DNA of 64,000 nucleotides from the NCBI RefSeq assembly GCF_000003815.2, contig NC_049990.1, positions 14,987,875 to 15,051,874 of the forward strand. The letters run 5' to 3'. The notes beneath the pieces were generated by a model, which saw only the letters and a list, made by a program, of their open reading frames with translations, had not been told where the DNA came from and did no database searches. This DNA comes from Branchiostoma floridae. Its lineage: Eukaryota > Chordata > Leptocardii > Amphioxiformes > Branchiostomatidae. Made by a program: the position numbers and the translations under genes. Every line of letters starts with the position of its first letter. The first letter of the stretch is position 1. Of this stretch, positions 44,031-56,257 are shown piece by piece.

Positions 44031-46194
44031 AGGAAACAAGATGCCTGCGATACTGAATTTCAACAATGTTTTATTGGTACATCTATTTACAACAGAATCA
44101 AAAGAACCATAGTCAAATTTACACTCATTGATAGTGTCAATGGCGTGTAACATTGACTTGTTCAAGTACAATTTTAGGTTGACCACAGATGGAGTTTTTG
44201 TGGTTATGGGTAGTGACAGGGCTGTGTTCTTGAGTTGGGCCAGCTTTAAACTTACATATCAACTTCTGCTGCTGATGTGAAAGATCCATCTTGGGTTTTC
44301 AGGGTTTGTACTAGTAAGTATTTGTCTCTCTTCCAATCAACAGCAATGTTTGCAATCTCTTTCTCATTGAGTCCTTGCTTCTTATGCCCCTTCTTCATTT
44401 CTCTTCCAAGCTATCAGAATCTCTGGTATCCTGCCTCCTATCCTGACTTCTCTACTGTACTGTCTAAACGATCCAGTTCTCTTCTCTTTTTCAGTACCCT
44501 TGTAACTTCAGATTGGTAATTGTGGTTACCACTTGGACAATGGCACTACAGACTTCTTCTTTCTTTGTCTGTTGGAACATCTCCTTAGAGATAAACCCGA
44601 AGGCTGTATCCTTTACCTGCAGCAACTGAGTACCCTAAATATCCACTTGCACATTTGAAAATGCATTTTGGTTGGCGCAACGTAAGTCGTAATTTTAAAT
44701 CCAGGTAGTGCGCAACCTGAAATTTTTCAGTTGGAACACAACTTTCCCCCACCTACATGCATAATTATTTATTTCTTGTTAGGATAAAACATAATTTACA
44801 TGTAACTACAGGGGTGCCTAATAGGAGTGGGTAAACGGTACAGGAAATTCCGGTTCATGCAGGTCTGGTTCAGGTCCAGAGGTCCAGACCTGAACCTGGA
44901 CCTGATTCAGTATGTGAAAACTTGTGATACTCAAAACAATGGTCCGTTTCGATACAAAAAAAACTGCTTTGCAGAGATTTGAGTACCACTGGCGTTTTAA
45001 TATACTACAAGGCTAACTGCCTCAGTGAGATTTAGTGTAATAGTGGTAGAAATGACTACAGACTATACTATAATATACCTGAAGCCCGTTTCGTCCAATT
45101 TTGAGTTTGGATCAGTTCATTTTTGCTATGGGGGTGTCTTGGAATAGTCCATATTTGCATGGGAAATACATTTGGAGGTTCTGATATCCACAATGATCTC
45201 TCCTGAAGTCAAATATTCTGCCAAGGATGCCAAAGTACAATTTCTAAGGCATTTAGCGTGTTTGGTAGTATAGCGTTATACTAGTTTAGTACATTGTCAA
45301 TTTAAAACCTTCAGGGGGCATGTACAGGGGGGTTAGCAATCAAAGATTTACAAAATTTTTGCATTTTTATATTCAGATGGACCGTCTCCATATTTCTAGG
45401 GGCGTATTTCATCAAAAACTGCATTTTTGCAAAATAGTGCCGCCCCCACCCCCCACCCCCCCCTATCCTTATATGTCGTATTTCTCAGACCAGCCTCCCA
45501 CCAGGGTGATAGCGGTTAACTGTTAACAGCCTTTTCGGCTCCACTTGGGACCAGAGGTTGGTGGGAAGGCTGGTCGAAAAAAATACGGCATATAAGGAAA
45601 AGGTCACGATTTTCCCACCAACCTCTGCTTGGAGAGTAGGACGATGGCAGTTGAATAAAAATAGATAAAAATGAATAAAATCTTTTTCATCTATATTAGA
45701 CAAGATGACCAAGGCCCAGTAACGTATGTACTGCCCAACGAGCTTGCTGGATTTCAAGTTCCTCTAAGCTTTCATTGTGCAAAGCATTTTCTTTAGCGTT
45801 ATTTGAAGTAAAAGAGGAAGGAAAATGGAAAGAAAAAGAGGAAGAAATCGACCTAAAACAATACTTCTGTGAAGGTAAACTTAAAAAAAAGAAAGCCTAC
45901 ATATCTCGTGTTTCACATCTCACTTCCGGGCACTAAAAGAATTTTGTTTTATCACTGTTTGAAGTAGGAAGAGGAAGGAGAAGAGACTGGCATAAAACAG
46001 TGTATTTACTTCAAAATCTGTGTTGTACCTGTTGCAATTCAAGTAAAGTTAAACTTAAACTTAAACTTAAAACAGGAACTCCTACATCTCGTTTTTTACT
46101 TCTCATTCCCTATAGTGACTTGCGTTTTTTGTCGGTCCCTGGTTTTCTGAAGCGTTACTGGTTTTATCGGAGACTCTGACAAAACCTGTGAAAC

Positions 46195-48761
46195 ATGACT
46201 CCTCTTCCTGATCGCGGCATCATTAGCTCTCTTATCGGGATAGTGATGTACGTGGTGGGGATAGCGACACCCGCCTGGCTCAAGGCTGGACAAGAGGGGT
46301 TTGCTATAGAAGTGGGACTGTGGCAGGCCTGTGTTACACATGCAGGAGCAAGGACTTGCGGTACTTACTTACCCAGCTAATTTTAACGCTAGGTTCACAT
46401 TTACAAAAAGGGGCCCGGGCGGCAATTTACAGAAGTGAAAAAAAATATAGAGTACGTCAAGACAATATTCACAAGTATGCTCATAACGTTTCTGCTACGT
46501 TTTATGTGTTCTCCTGCCTTATGTACTATATGGTAGCTTGGGTCTACAACAAGAGTTGGGACTGTGACAGGTCTGCACAACATACATATCTAGTGTAAGA
46601 ACAACTTGCGAATTTTACCAAGGTAAGCCAGGATGTCACATCGATCGAGTCAATGTTCGACGTTATTTTGTATGTAGGACTCGAGGTTAAATCAGCTCCA
46701 AAGAACGAGTCAAAGGTAAAACAATGGTTTCATTTATATTTATCGCAATATACCTACTATATTTTGTTTGAAAATTTTCGTCCACAAAAACTTGTTTTCT
46801 GAATTCTGTAGGTATTAGCCAGGGGTCCGGTGCCGTCCATGCCACACGTACTTTTGCTGTGATCGGACTGCTAATGCTCATCGCTGGTGTTGCTCTGGCC
46901 TACTACGCCGCGTACAAAAACTCCAACAAAGACAAGACGAAATATGGTGCCCTGATCATTGCTGGAGGTATGTTCTTATTGTTACCTCCAGAAAATGTGT
47001 CATAGGGGTTATATTTTAGGCAGTGTTTGTCTTTCTGTATGTTTGTTGGTCAGTAAGATTACTTTCATATTTTGTGTGTTAGTAGGGTGTGGCAAAAACT
47101 GGAAACGATTAGATTTTGGGCCCCCTAGCGGCTTCTCTTAGTACAGCAACGGAACTTCCGGTTTTGGTATCTCGTGTTCTGAACAAGCTATGGTCACGAT
47201 TTTTAGGTGTTAGATAGCTCTTGTGCTTGGAAAAAGTGACATGAGTATGATCCTCCAGCGGTTAAGCTTGCAATTGCAGGGGCGTTTTTGTAAAAAAAAA
47301 AGAGGATAAACTAGAGTTCGGGGACCTCATACCTCCATGAAATATTTATTGCTTTTTTGTGGATGGTATGTATGTTTATAGTTGGTTGTATTTGAGAGTA
47401 AAAGTTATATATGTTATGGGGAAGAAGTGGTGTAATCATTTAAATATCGCAAACGGGAACAAAATATAGGTGCGAATACCACAGACAGTAACCACTCATT
47501 TTCCAAGACAGGCATAATGTTCTACATACTGGGATAAATCGCAACTGTATGATTTGTCATAATATGACATATGACAAAAACACTACTGCAATACAAGAAA
47601 TACAATACAGGATATAAACACATCATCAACACAACCAAAAGGACATGAAATATCCGACAACCAATACCTACATGTAGGATACGGGGACAAGTTGGTGCCC
47701 GATATATATAATAATGCAAGTACTTACCAACACAATATCAGCATAAGCCACACGGACCACAAAATCTAACAGCGCAAACAAAGTATAACACACAAGGTCC
47801 CCAAAGGCACGAGTGGCTAAATACAAAGTTATTTATCATATTCAAATTGTCCAGCATCGGGAAACAGTTGCCCAGCATCGGGAAACAGTTGCCCAGCATA
47901 CTAACGAAACTTCCGGGTTACGCAGCCCAAAACAGATGTTCTAGAATGTTGGGCTGGGCAAACAGGGGCACTAATGTGCCAACTGCTACAAATATTTGAA
48001 ACGGTCCTAAGCAGACATAAATAAAACTAATGGGGCTTCCCCATACAGCTGTCATAGAAATCACCTCACCATCTGCTTGCAGCTAAGCCCATTAAGAAAC
48101 ACATAAAGCACGATGCCTGTACCAATATATCTCAAATATAGGGGTGATTTCTGACATTATTACATCGATTATAACGACAGATACGGCTTCCAAAATCTCA
48201 TCGTTTCAAGCTTTCATCACACCGCACCAACACAACAAGTATGAAACCAATCCATCCAGCCGTTCTTGAGTAAACATCTACACAGACAGAGACACCTAAC
48301 AGAAAATATAACCTCCATTCCATGACATTTCATGGAGGTAATCAAGAAAGGAATTACGGATTTTCATGACTTTTACTGCGCAGGTAGCTTAGTTTTTCCC
48401 AAATGCTGATGGGTGCTATATTATAAGCAGAGAAAGCGGCAAGTAACATTCTTAAAGTCTTCTCACTTGGCCATTGTACCGATAAACTTTTCCTTCAGTA
48501 GGATTCATGACACCTATTTTATCAACAGGAGTCTGTGGGATAATTGCTGTCGCCATCTTTGGTGCGTCAATGCGGAATGGCAGCGGGACGGAGCTGCCGA
48601 TTCCTTTCGGCTACTCCTTCTACCTGACCTGGGTGCAGGCGTTCCTAACGGTCTTTGGAGGAACCGACATCATCGATATCAAAGCCGGGCGTAGGGACAC
48701 AGAGGATGACCAACCCGTGCACCGTGAGGAAGTTATTGCAATGAGAGAGTCTATTATTTAA
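46195..48761 (+). CDS. Claudin-like four-pass membrane protein B1 (copy of A1)
   Basis: Exons 46195-46360, 46812-46967 and 48529-48761 join in phase 1 to give 184 residues, differing from A1 at only a few sites (for example KDKTKYG instead of KDKRKYG, and QPVH instead of QPLH). The signature is W28, GLW, C46 and C55; the tail ends ESII. Intron 2 is about 1 kb longer because of the insertion 47311-48341. As in A1, the exon 1 donor is weak (TTGCG|GTACTT) and a fossil loop segment follows at 46530-46621. Upstream DNA contains the split hairpin MITE. Confidence 0.82.
47311..48341. mobile_element. 1.03-kb insertion in B1 intron 2
   Basis: A1 has the uninterrupted site (GAGGATAAATCAAGAAA, 30481-30497). 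The insert carries TACCTCCATGAAAT near its left end and its exact complement ATTTCATGGAGGTA at the right end. A 22-bp duplication (CCCAGCATCGGGAAACAGTT) lies near 47850-47895. No coding region was recognised. The left boundary includes about 20 bases outside the inverted repeat. Confidence 0.65.
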
Positions 48762-50012
48762 TCATTATATCTATTTATTGAGAAGAAGAAAGGGGAAGAA
48801 ACAAAGTGGAAGAAATTGACCTAAAACATGTACTATTACTTAACCCCTGTGAAGATAAACTTAAAAAATAAAAGCCCACATATCTCGTGTTTCAAATCTC
48901 ATTTTCGGGCACTATTATAAATGATGTTTACATGCACTGTCAATCATGAATTAATGAAACGACCAACTAGATTGCTGGATTTCAAGTTCCTCTAAGCTTT
49001 GCTTGTGAAAAGAATTTCTGTACTTACTTCTGTATTGTACCCGTTGTAATTCAAATAAAGTTGAGTTAAAGTTGAACATAAAACAGGAACTCCTACATCT
49101 CGTGTTCACTTCTCATTTCTGAGTGACTTGCGTTCCTTGTCGGTTACTGATTTTCTGAATCGTTGCTGGTTTTATCGAGACGCTGACAAAACCTAGCTGT
49201 GAAACATGGCTCCTCTTCTTATGGGTGGCATCAGAAGCTCTCTAGTCGGGGTGATGATGTACGTACGTGGTGGGGATAGGGACACCCGCCTGGTTCAGGC
49301 ATAGATTTAGTAGCTTGCCTGTACAACAGGAGTGGGGACTGTGGCAGATCTGCACAGCATACATGCCTAGTGAAAGAACGACTTGCGAAATTACCGAGGT
49401 AAGACAGGGAATGGACAAGCAATGTAGTGGTTTTTACGTTTATGAAGGTTAGACACCCAGGTAAACAATATTCAAATACAATCCAATCTCTACAACTGGG
49501 TAAACAACGGATATTACTCCGGACGTTTCGAGTGACATCCAGACGCTGAAGAGGACAAGTGAGTGACACTGAAAAGGAGCGTTTTATCCAGTTGTAGAGA
49601 TTGAATTGTATTTGTGGTTTTTATTCAGTATATATATATGAAGACGAATGGCATCACTTTGTGACTCACCCTCCTACATTTGTGTGTATCGCAATGCCTT
49701 ATCTTTTGTTTGAAAATTTTAGTGCACACAAACATGTTTCCTAAATTCTATAGATATTAGTCAGGGGTCCGGTGTCTTCCATGCCACCCGTGCCTTTGCC
49801 GTGATCGGATCGCTGCTGCTCATCGCTGGTGTAGCTCTGGCCTGCTTCGCCGTGTGCATGAACTCCAACAAAGACAAGAGGAAATATGGTGCCCTGATCA
49901 TTGCTGGAGGTATGTTCTTATCATTTCCTCCATAAATTGTGTCATAGATGTTATATTTTAGGCTGTGTATGTCTTTCTGCGTGTCTGTTGGTCAACAAGA
50001 TTAGTTTCATAT

Positions 50013-51078
50013 AACAGAATCCAAAATAATAAAGGAAAATCCATTTTATCCATAGTATCAAAACTGACCAGTGAGTTTAGCCTGCAAAAAGGGCGTGCAT
50101 TTGCCACGCAGGTACACCCCTTGGCAGACTTAACTCCTTGGCCAGTTTTGATGCTACCTTATGTCATCGTATATATATCGAAATATCACACATCCAAATT
50201 AGGGTTTTCTCACTCCATCTTCTCGAATTATATTTCATTCACATTACAACGAAAACTAACAGTAAACAGCAAACGTACCTTTGCCGGCCGTGAATATACA
50301 TTGCACCATTTGTATTGTAACCAGTAGTTTTACGTCTTCAGTTGTATAGTTTTCCCTTTGTCCTTGCCAATCAATACACCTAATTGCAATGGACTAAGAG
50401 TGCGTAATTTGCGTATGTATGTGTGAGTGTGATTGCATGCTTATTATATTTGCATACTTATATTTAAAATTTATCCCAGCTACTGGCAGGTCGACCGAGC
50501 AAACCTACTGGCATGCCCCAGCCACAGGGAGGGCGATCGCCCCCAAGTACTGAAAGGGCGATCGCCCCGAGCTACCGTCAGGGCGATCGCCCCTAACTAC
50601 TAGCAGGGCGATCGCCCCCAACTACCAGCAGGGCGATCGCCCCCAAGTACTGACAGGGCGATCGCCCCCAACTACAGGCAGGGCGACCACCCAAAGCTAC
50701 CAACAGGGCGATCGCCCCCAACTACCAGCAGGGCGATCGCCCCCAAGTACTGACAGGGCGATCGCCCCCAACTACAGGCAGGGCGACCACCCAAAGCTAC
50801 CAACAGGGCGATCGCCCCGGACTACAGGCAGGGCGATCGCCCCCAAGTATCCTTCACTTTTGTGAAATCAAGACGACACGACTAGACAATTCAGACTTTG
50901 TACGGGGCAATCGCCCCCACAAGTCACTATTCCCAGGACTCGAGTGTCTTGAAAAGTTGCATTCTAATCCAATATGGCTTGATTTTCAAAAAATTTCGCA
51001 CTGCGTTTTCTGATATCGATTATCAAGTCGAAAAAAAAGGAATAAAATGGATTTTCCTTTATTATTTTGGATTCTGTT
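50013..51078. mobile_element. 1.07-kb element with near-perfect 38-bp inverted ends
   Basis: The left end AACAGAATCCAAAATAATAA continues AGGAAAATCC; the right end is its complement. The flanks carry ATAT at 50009-50012 and 51079-51082, while A2 (near 32170) has one such site. The interior contains a GC-rich palindromic tandem array (50520-50850). No transposase was seen, so it is nonautonomous. Confidence 0.85.
50520..50850 (+). repeat. Tandem array of GGGCGATCGCCC palindromes
   Basis: Thirteen units of about 24 bases, eleven with the perfect 12-base palindrome GGGCGATCGCCC and two with GGGCGACCACCC. Spacers vary among CAACTACCAGCA, CAAGTACTGACA and similar. A four-unit block is repeated once, indicating expansion by block duplication. 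GC content is far above the surroundings. Confidence 0.93.
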
Positions 51079-52070
51079 ATATTTACTGTGTGACAAAAAC
51101 TGATATTGATTAGATTTTGGGACCCCTAACGGCTTCTCTTAGTACAGCAACGGAACTTCTGGTTTTGGTATCTCGTGTTCTGAACAAGCTATGGTCACGA
51201 TTCTTGTGCTTGGAAAAAAGTGTCATGAATTTGAATCTCCAGCATTTAAGCTTGCAATTGCAGGGACGTTTTTGTAAAAATCAGAAGAAGGTAACTCAAG
51301 AAAGTATTTACGGATTTTCATGACTTTTGCTGCCCAGGTAGCTTAGTTCTTTCCCAAATGCTGAAGTGTGCTGAGCAGAGATTTGACCATCGCACCGATA
51401 AACTTTTCCTTCGGGTGTAGGATCTAAGAATTGTTAGTTCATTACATCTATTTTATCAACAGGGGCCTGTGGGGTAATTGCTGTCGCCATCTTTGGGGTG
51501 AGAATGTGGATTGCCATCGGGGCGGTCGTGTGGGCCCCTTACGGCTACTCCTTCCACCTGACCTGGGTGCAGGCGTTGGTAACGTTCGGTGGAGGAGCCG
51601 CCATCATCAAAGCTGGGTGCAGGAACGCAGAGAATGAGCAACCAATGCATCGTGAAGAAGTTATTGCCATGAGAGAGTCTATTATTTAATCATTATAATT
51701 ATTTATTGAGAAGAAGGAAGAGGAAGAAACAGAGAGGAAGAAAGTGACCTAAAACATGAACAATATCTGAACCCCTGTGAAGGCAAACTTAAAAAAGAAA
51801 AGCCCGCATATCTCGTGTTTCACATCTCATTTCCGTTCTCTAAACGATGTATACATGCACTGTCAATCATATATGTGCATAAATTAACAACCAATTAGCT
51901 ATAGCTTGCTAGATTTGAAGTTCCTCTAAGCTTTGCTTGCGAATAGAATTTTGTTTTATCACTGTTTGAAGTAGAAGAGGAAGGAGAAGAGACTGGCATA
52001 AAACAGTGTATTTGCTTCTGTGTCTGTATTGTACCTGTTGCAATTCAAACAAAGTTAAACTTAAACTTAA

Positions 52071-53015
52071 CCCTATTCAGACCGGGGGGGGGCTTTTGAG
52101 GCCCGCGCTAACTTCGATGTCCTATAACGCCAGAACGCCTTACGCTAAAGCCACCAAATTTGGTGAGTTTTCCTAAAAAAAATTGTTGGCAACAATTTTG
52201 TGAAGTTTGACAAATTTTCAATTTTTTCGTGTTGCCATGGCAACCGTTTGCTGACAGGCAGTTTTGCCAAAAATCACTATTTTTGGTTCTAACAATGTAT
52301 TTTTCACATTTATTTGCTATATTACTGCTATTTTGTTACATAAATAAAATCTTATATTATTTAGCATATCTTTCATAATTATATATGCATAAATTATGCT
52401 AATTTGATGACGTCATCAGCCCAAAATCCAAGATGGCGGACCGTATGACCAGATCAAGAATAACAAGCTTATTTTCCCTTAAAATTTGCAACTACCTGGT
52501 ATTTTTTCATCAAAAACCATCTAAATGAATGAATTTAGTCTATTTCCATTGCCCTTTGTGATTATTTGTAGCAAAAAAAGAAGTTTTAAAAATTCAAGGT
52601 GGTGGATATAATATGGCGGAGCCTATCTCGTATCTTAGATGTGCATGACGTCATTTTATGACGTCATTATGACGTCATCGATGTTGCTATTGGCAATACA
52701 AGTCGTAATTAACATTATTATTCTGTTATCTGCACTTATTGTTACATTTTTGTAGTATAACTTGAAGTTTTCTGAGAATACCCTTTTTTCATGGGTCCGG
52801 CCAATATAATCAACTTGATGACGTCATAATTACGTCATCTTACGTCAACGTAACGTCAAACGTCGAGTAATTGTCAGATATTATGTCGATATAATGTCCT
52901 GAAAATTTGGTGGCCTTACGGCACGTCGTTCGAGAGTTAGAGGACTTAGAAGTGGAGGGCCTCAAAAGCCCCCCCCCGGTCCAGGGATGACCAAAAAAGC
53001 CCGGTCTGAATAGGG
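52071..53015. mobile_element. piggyBac-like nonautonomous element, TTAA target
   Basis: The ends CCCTATTCAGACCGGG and, reversed, CCCTATTCAGACCGGGCTTT are flanked by TTAA (52067-52070, 53016-53019). Array A has one TTAA at the same place (33210-33213). TTAA with CCC-type ends is the hallmark of piggyBac elements. The 945-bp interior has no recognised ORF but holds five perfect TGACGTCA sites and an RFX X-box. Confidence 0.88.
52408..52826. promoter_or_regulatory. Cluster of five CRE palindromes (TGACGTCA)
   Basis: Perfect sites lie at 52408-52415, 52646-52653, 52659-52666, 52670-52677 and 52819-52826, all within the piggyBac-like element. An X-box GTTGCCATGGCAAC lies at 52231-52244. CREB/ATF or RFX binding is possible but unproven. 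The element sits upstream of B3. Confidence 0.5.
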
Positions 53016-53139
53016 TTAAAACAGGAACTCCTACATCTCGAGTTTCACATCTCATTCCCGAGTGACTTGCGTTTCTTGTCGGTCACTGATGTTCTGAAGC
53101 GTTGCTTGTTTATCGAGACACTGTCAAAACTTGTGAAAC

Positions 53140-54898
53140 ATGACCCCTCTTAACGACGTTTTTGTTGGCGGCATCAGTAGCACTCTTGTCGGGTTGGTGA
53201 TGTACGTGGTGGGGATAGCGACACCCGCCTGGGTCATTGATAGTAGATTGGGTCTACGACAAGAGTGGGGACTGTGGCAGATATGCACAACAAACATCGC
53301 GGACAGAACCTGCGAAGGTTACGGAGGTAAGCCAGGGAATGGACGATCAAAGTCACATCGATCGAGTCATATTTTTTTGCTCTGTGACCGGAGGGTAACC
53401 TCAGGCGACAGAGTATTAGTTTTGTCAATGTAACGCGCGTGGGCATCTGTATCTGTATGTTCCCGTTGTCGTATTCGTATGTGGTTTGGCAGGTCCTCTG
53501 CACTGAGTTGGATGATGATGCATGTTGGGTCTTTTTCGCGGTAGCTGTTTTTATAACCAATGTAATAATTTCAGAAATTGCCCCTACAAAATGTACGTCT
53601 TTCGGTATATTGGTTCAGTTCTGCGTTATCTAGGCCTTGCGGTGATTGGACACTGTCAAGCAGATGTTGCTTGATTTGCATGTTTTGTGCACGTCGTGTT
53701 GTCAGCTGTTCACAGCCGTCACTGTTGCGGCTGTTTATATGATGGTGTGTGTCTCAGGTATGCATTGTGAAGCTGTTTGGCTATTTTCTTTTGGTGTCGA
53801 TCTTTTGAGAGGCTGATTTTGCTGTCTATGCGTACAGGATTTTGTTTACATTTGGCAGTAATAGGTACCTTAGCTTTGTATTGTACGTGTTGGTATAACC
53901 GAGAATTAATCAGCTCGAAAGAACGAGTCAAAAGTAAAACAATGGGTTTTTATTCAGTATAGACATATGAACCAATGGCATTATTTTGTGACTCACCCTC
54001 CCACATTTGTATCTATCGCACTACCTCATCTTTTGTTTGAAAATTTTAATCCCCCCCAAATTTTTCTCAATTCTGTAGATATCAGTGATCTTACCGCTGC
54101 CTTCCATTTCACCCGTGCCTTTGCTGTGATCGGACCCCTTCTGCTTGTCGCTGGTGTTAACGTTGCTCTGGTCTTCTACGCCGAACACAAGAACTCCAAC
54201 AAAGTCCAGAGGAAATATGGTGCCCTGATCATTGCAGGAGGTATGTTCTTATTATTACCAACACAAAATGTGTCATAGGGGTTATATTTTAGGCAGTGTT
54301 TGTCTTTCTGTATGTCTGTTGGTTAACGAGAGTAGTTTTATATTTTGTGTGTGACAAAAGCTTGACATGATTAGATTATTGGGCACCAAGTGGCTTCTGT
54401 TGGTACAGCAACGGAACTACCGGTTTTGGTATCTCTTGTTTTGAACAAGCTATAGTCACGATTTTGGGGTGTTAGAGAGCTATTGTGCTTGGAAAAAGCA
54501 AGAAGGTTATATAACCTCCTTGGTAAAAGTGACTCAAGTTTGGGCCACCCAGAGGTTAGTTCAGGAGTTGCAGGGGAGTTTTCTCATTTGACCATCGCAC
54601 CGATAAAATTTTCCTTCAGTTGTAGGATCTAAGAATTGTTAACTAACTCATCACATTGATTTTATCAACAGGGGCATGTGGGGTAATTGCTACCGCCATC
54701 TTTGGGGTGGAATTGCGGAATGCCATCGGGGTGGAACTGTCGATTTCTTTCGGCTACTCCTTCCACTTGACCTTGGTGCAGGGGTTGTTAACGGTAGGGG
54801 GAGGAGCCGTCATCATCGCTGACGGTCGCAGGGATGCAGAGGATCAGCAACCCGTGCAACGTGAAGAAGTTACTGTAATGAGAGAGCCTATTATTTAA
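53140..54898 (+). CDS. Claudin-like four-pass membrane protein B3 (copy of A3)
   Basis: Exons 53140-53326, 54079-54240 and 54672-54898 join in phase 1 to give 191 residues. The signature is W31, GLW 44-46, C49 and C58. Differences from A3 include I for R after GLWQ, LSISFGYS for LSIPFGYS, and the C-terminus REPII for RESII. The last change replaces the serine of the presumed PDZ ligand. Intron 2 lacks the LINE fragment seen in A3. The upstream 1 kb contains the piggyBac-like element, which pushes distal upstream DNA away from the conserved 5' block. Confidence 0.83.
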
Positions 54899-54899
54899 T

Positions 54900-56090
54900 T
54901 ATCATAGATAAAGATGTCTTTTGACATTTTCATTGTAGCACCTTTAAAGAAGATACAAACTTTCGTTTTATAGACGTGAACGGTTGGTTTCCAATTATCG
55001 CGATATGTCTCTACAGCATTGATGGTAAAACATCTTTATTATCATTTCTCAAAAGTACATAGGCAGGGGGAGCTATACAAGCCTCCCTGAATTGGGTACA
55101 ATATGTACAATAATTTAACTAAACAGTCATAGTCGAAACGTTAAACATACACGCTATGTGCTATGCAGAATTGTTATACAGTCTGAGGGCACAGTGCACG
55201 AAAGACTGCTTCAGTCTTTTCGTTCTGGCAAATGGCAATGAGATGTTCTGACTGTTTCTTAATCTTAGTGTTCTTCCAGTAGCTGACAGTCTCTGGGCGG
55301 GCACCAGATCATGTAGTGGGTGTTCAGGGTGCAGCATTGCCTTGAACAGGGAAACAGCAGCTGCTTCTCTCCTCTTTTTCAGGGAAGGCAGTTCTGGGAC
55401 GGAGCGCCTGCCGCCGTGCGAGCGCCTGATGCGTTGATGAAGTCCCTGCGTTGGCAATGAAAACAAAGCAAGATCATCTGCCCAGGACAAACAATTGATA
55501 GATTCAGGAGTTAAAGAAGCAGCATCACGTTTTTGTCTGGATCAAAACATTGCGCCAGGTCATTAATAGATAGCTTAAATAACAACTGGCTAAGATTAAA
55601 ACCTTATCTTACACCACATGTGTTAACAAAGGAATATGATAATCATTTATCTGCCCTTAAACATATAAGTCATCCAAGTACATAGATTTCAATACATTTA
55701 AGAAGTCTCCATCGATGCCATAATGTGTCCATTCATGGGACAATCCATCACGTCCAATATTGTCAAATGCTTTTTTCATGTCCCCAAAACAACAATTTTA
55801 CCTTTCACCTGATTTGAAGTTGGAAGTTGGAATGCTTGTGCTACAATGAGGCGAAAATGTGCCCCTAGTGATGATATAATTGAAAAGAGTAACTAAGGAC
55901 AGAAAAAATGCTTTGAATTTGATTCATGTTCTAGCATGTTGTTGGAAATCCTTGAATCAACCTATTTCGAAACTGCAGGGCCGTTTTCACTTTGAATATG
56001 GTTCTGAAATTCGATTTTGTTCTTAAAATGCTATTTTTCATCTATTCTGCTCAATAAAACCATTTTCTAAGTTGTTATCTCTTGGACAAA
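54900..56090 (-). mobile_element. Degraded non-LTR retrotransposon, array B copy
   Basis: Counterpart of 35280-36540 in the same orientation. The RT region is recognisable at 55490-55640 (reverse of ACACCACATG, AACAACTGGCTAAGATT). It is interrupted right after the SWADDLAL box by a second LINE fragment (55023-55457). Confidence 0.7.
55023..55457 (-). mobile_element. LINE 3' fragment nested in the array B LINE relic
   Basis: The minus-strand frame reads KKRREAAAVSLFKAM, LHDLVPAQRL and FARTKRLKQSFVHCALRLYN, the common C-terminal segment of non-LTR polymerases. The 3' end reads AATAAAGATGTTTTACC. Array A lacks this insertion (35745-35790). The frame runs through the junction, creating a 109-codon chimeric ORF (55161-55490). 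Confidence 0.75.
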
Positions 56091-56257
56091 ATGACTAAGG
56101 TGCAGTGACTTATGTACTTGTCAACTAGCTCACTGCATTTCAAGTTTATCCAATCTTTGGTTGTCAAAAGAATTCTGTTTTATGATTGTTTGAAGTAGAA
56201 GAAGAAAGAGGAAGAAGAAGACAAAGAGGAAGAAATCGACCTAAAACAATATCTTAA

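Larger units (their letters stand above)
42794..45463. mobile_element. 2.67-kb element with 130-160 bp inverted ends, nested in a MITE
   Basis: The left end (42794-42925) and right end (45305-45463, reversed) share the G-rich start, GAAATACGC, AATATGGAGA, TCTAACCCCCCTGTACAT or TGCTAACCCCCCTGTACA, and CCCCCTGAAG. It interrupts the hairpin MITE that is intact at 28827-29022. A transposase ORF was not recognised. The interior holds a hAT-type MITE (43398-43726) and a LINE 3' end (43745-44030), so the element is nonautonomous or decayed. The boundary may include a flanking TA. Confidence 0.78.
49206..51689 (+). pseudogene. Claudin-like gene B2, doubly frameshifted copy of A2
   Basis: Exons 49206-49398, 49754-49909 and 51463-51689 correspond to A2. 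Exon 1 keeps the 4-base TACG duplication and the TAG that follows it, and also lacks one T near the donor (GAAATTACCGAG; A2 has GAAATTTACCGAG), so the join to exon 2 is out of phase. Exons 2 and 3 are open and end ESII. Intron 2 holds the element 50013-51078. Confidence 0.75.

Noticed and set aside
50520-50850. Cyanobacterial contamination, because GCGATCGC is the HIP1 octamer
   Set aside because: The array lies inside a transposon in a eukaryotic intron, and the flanks match array A exactly.
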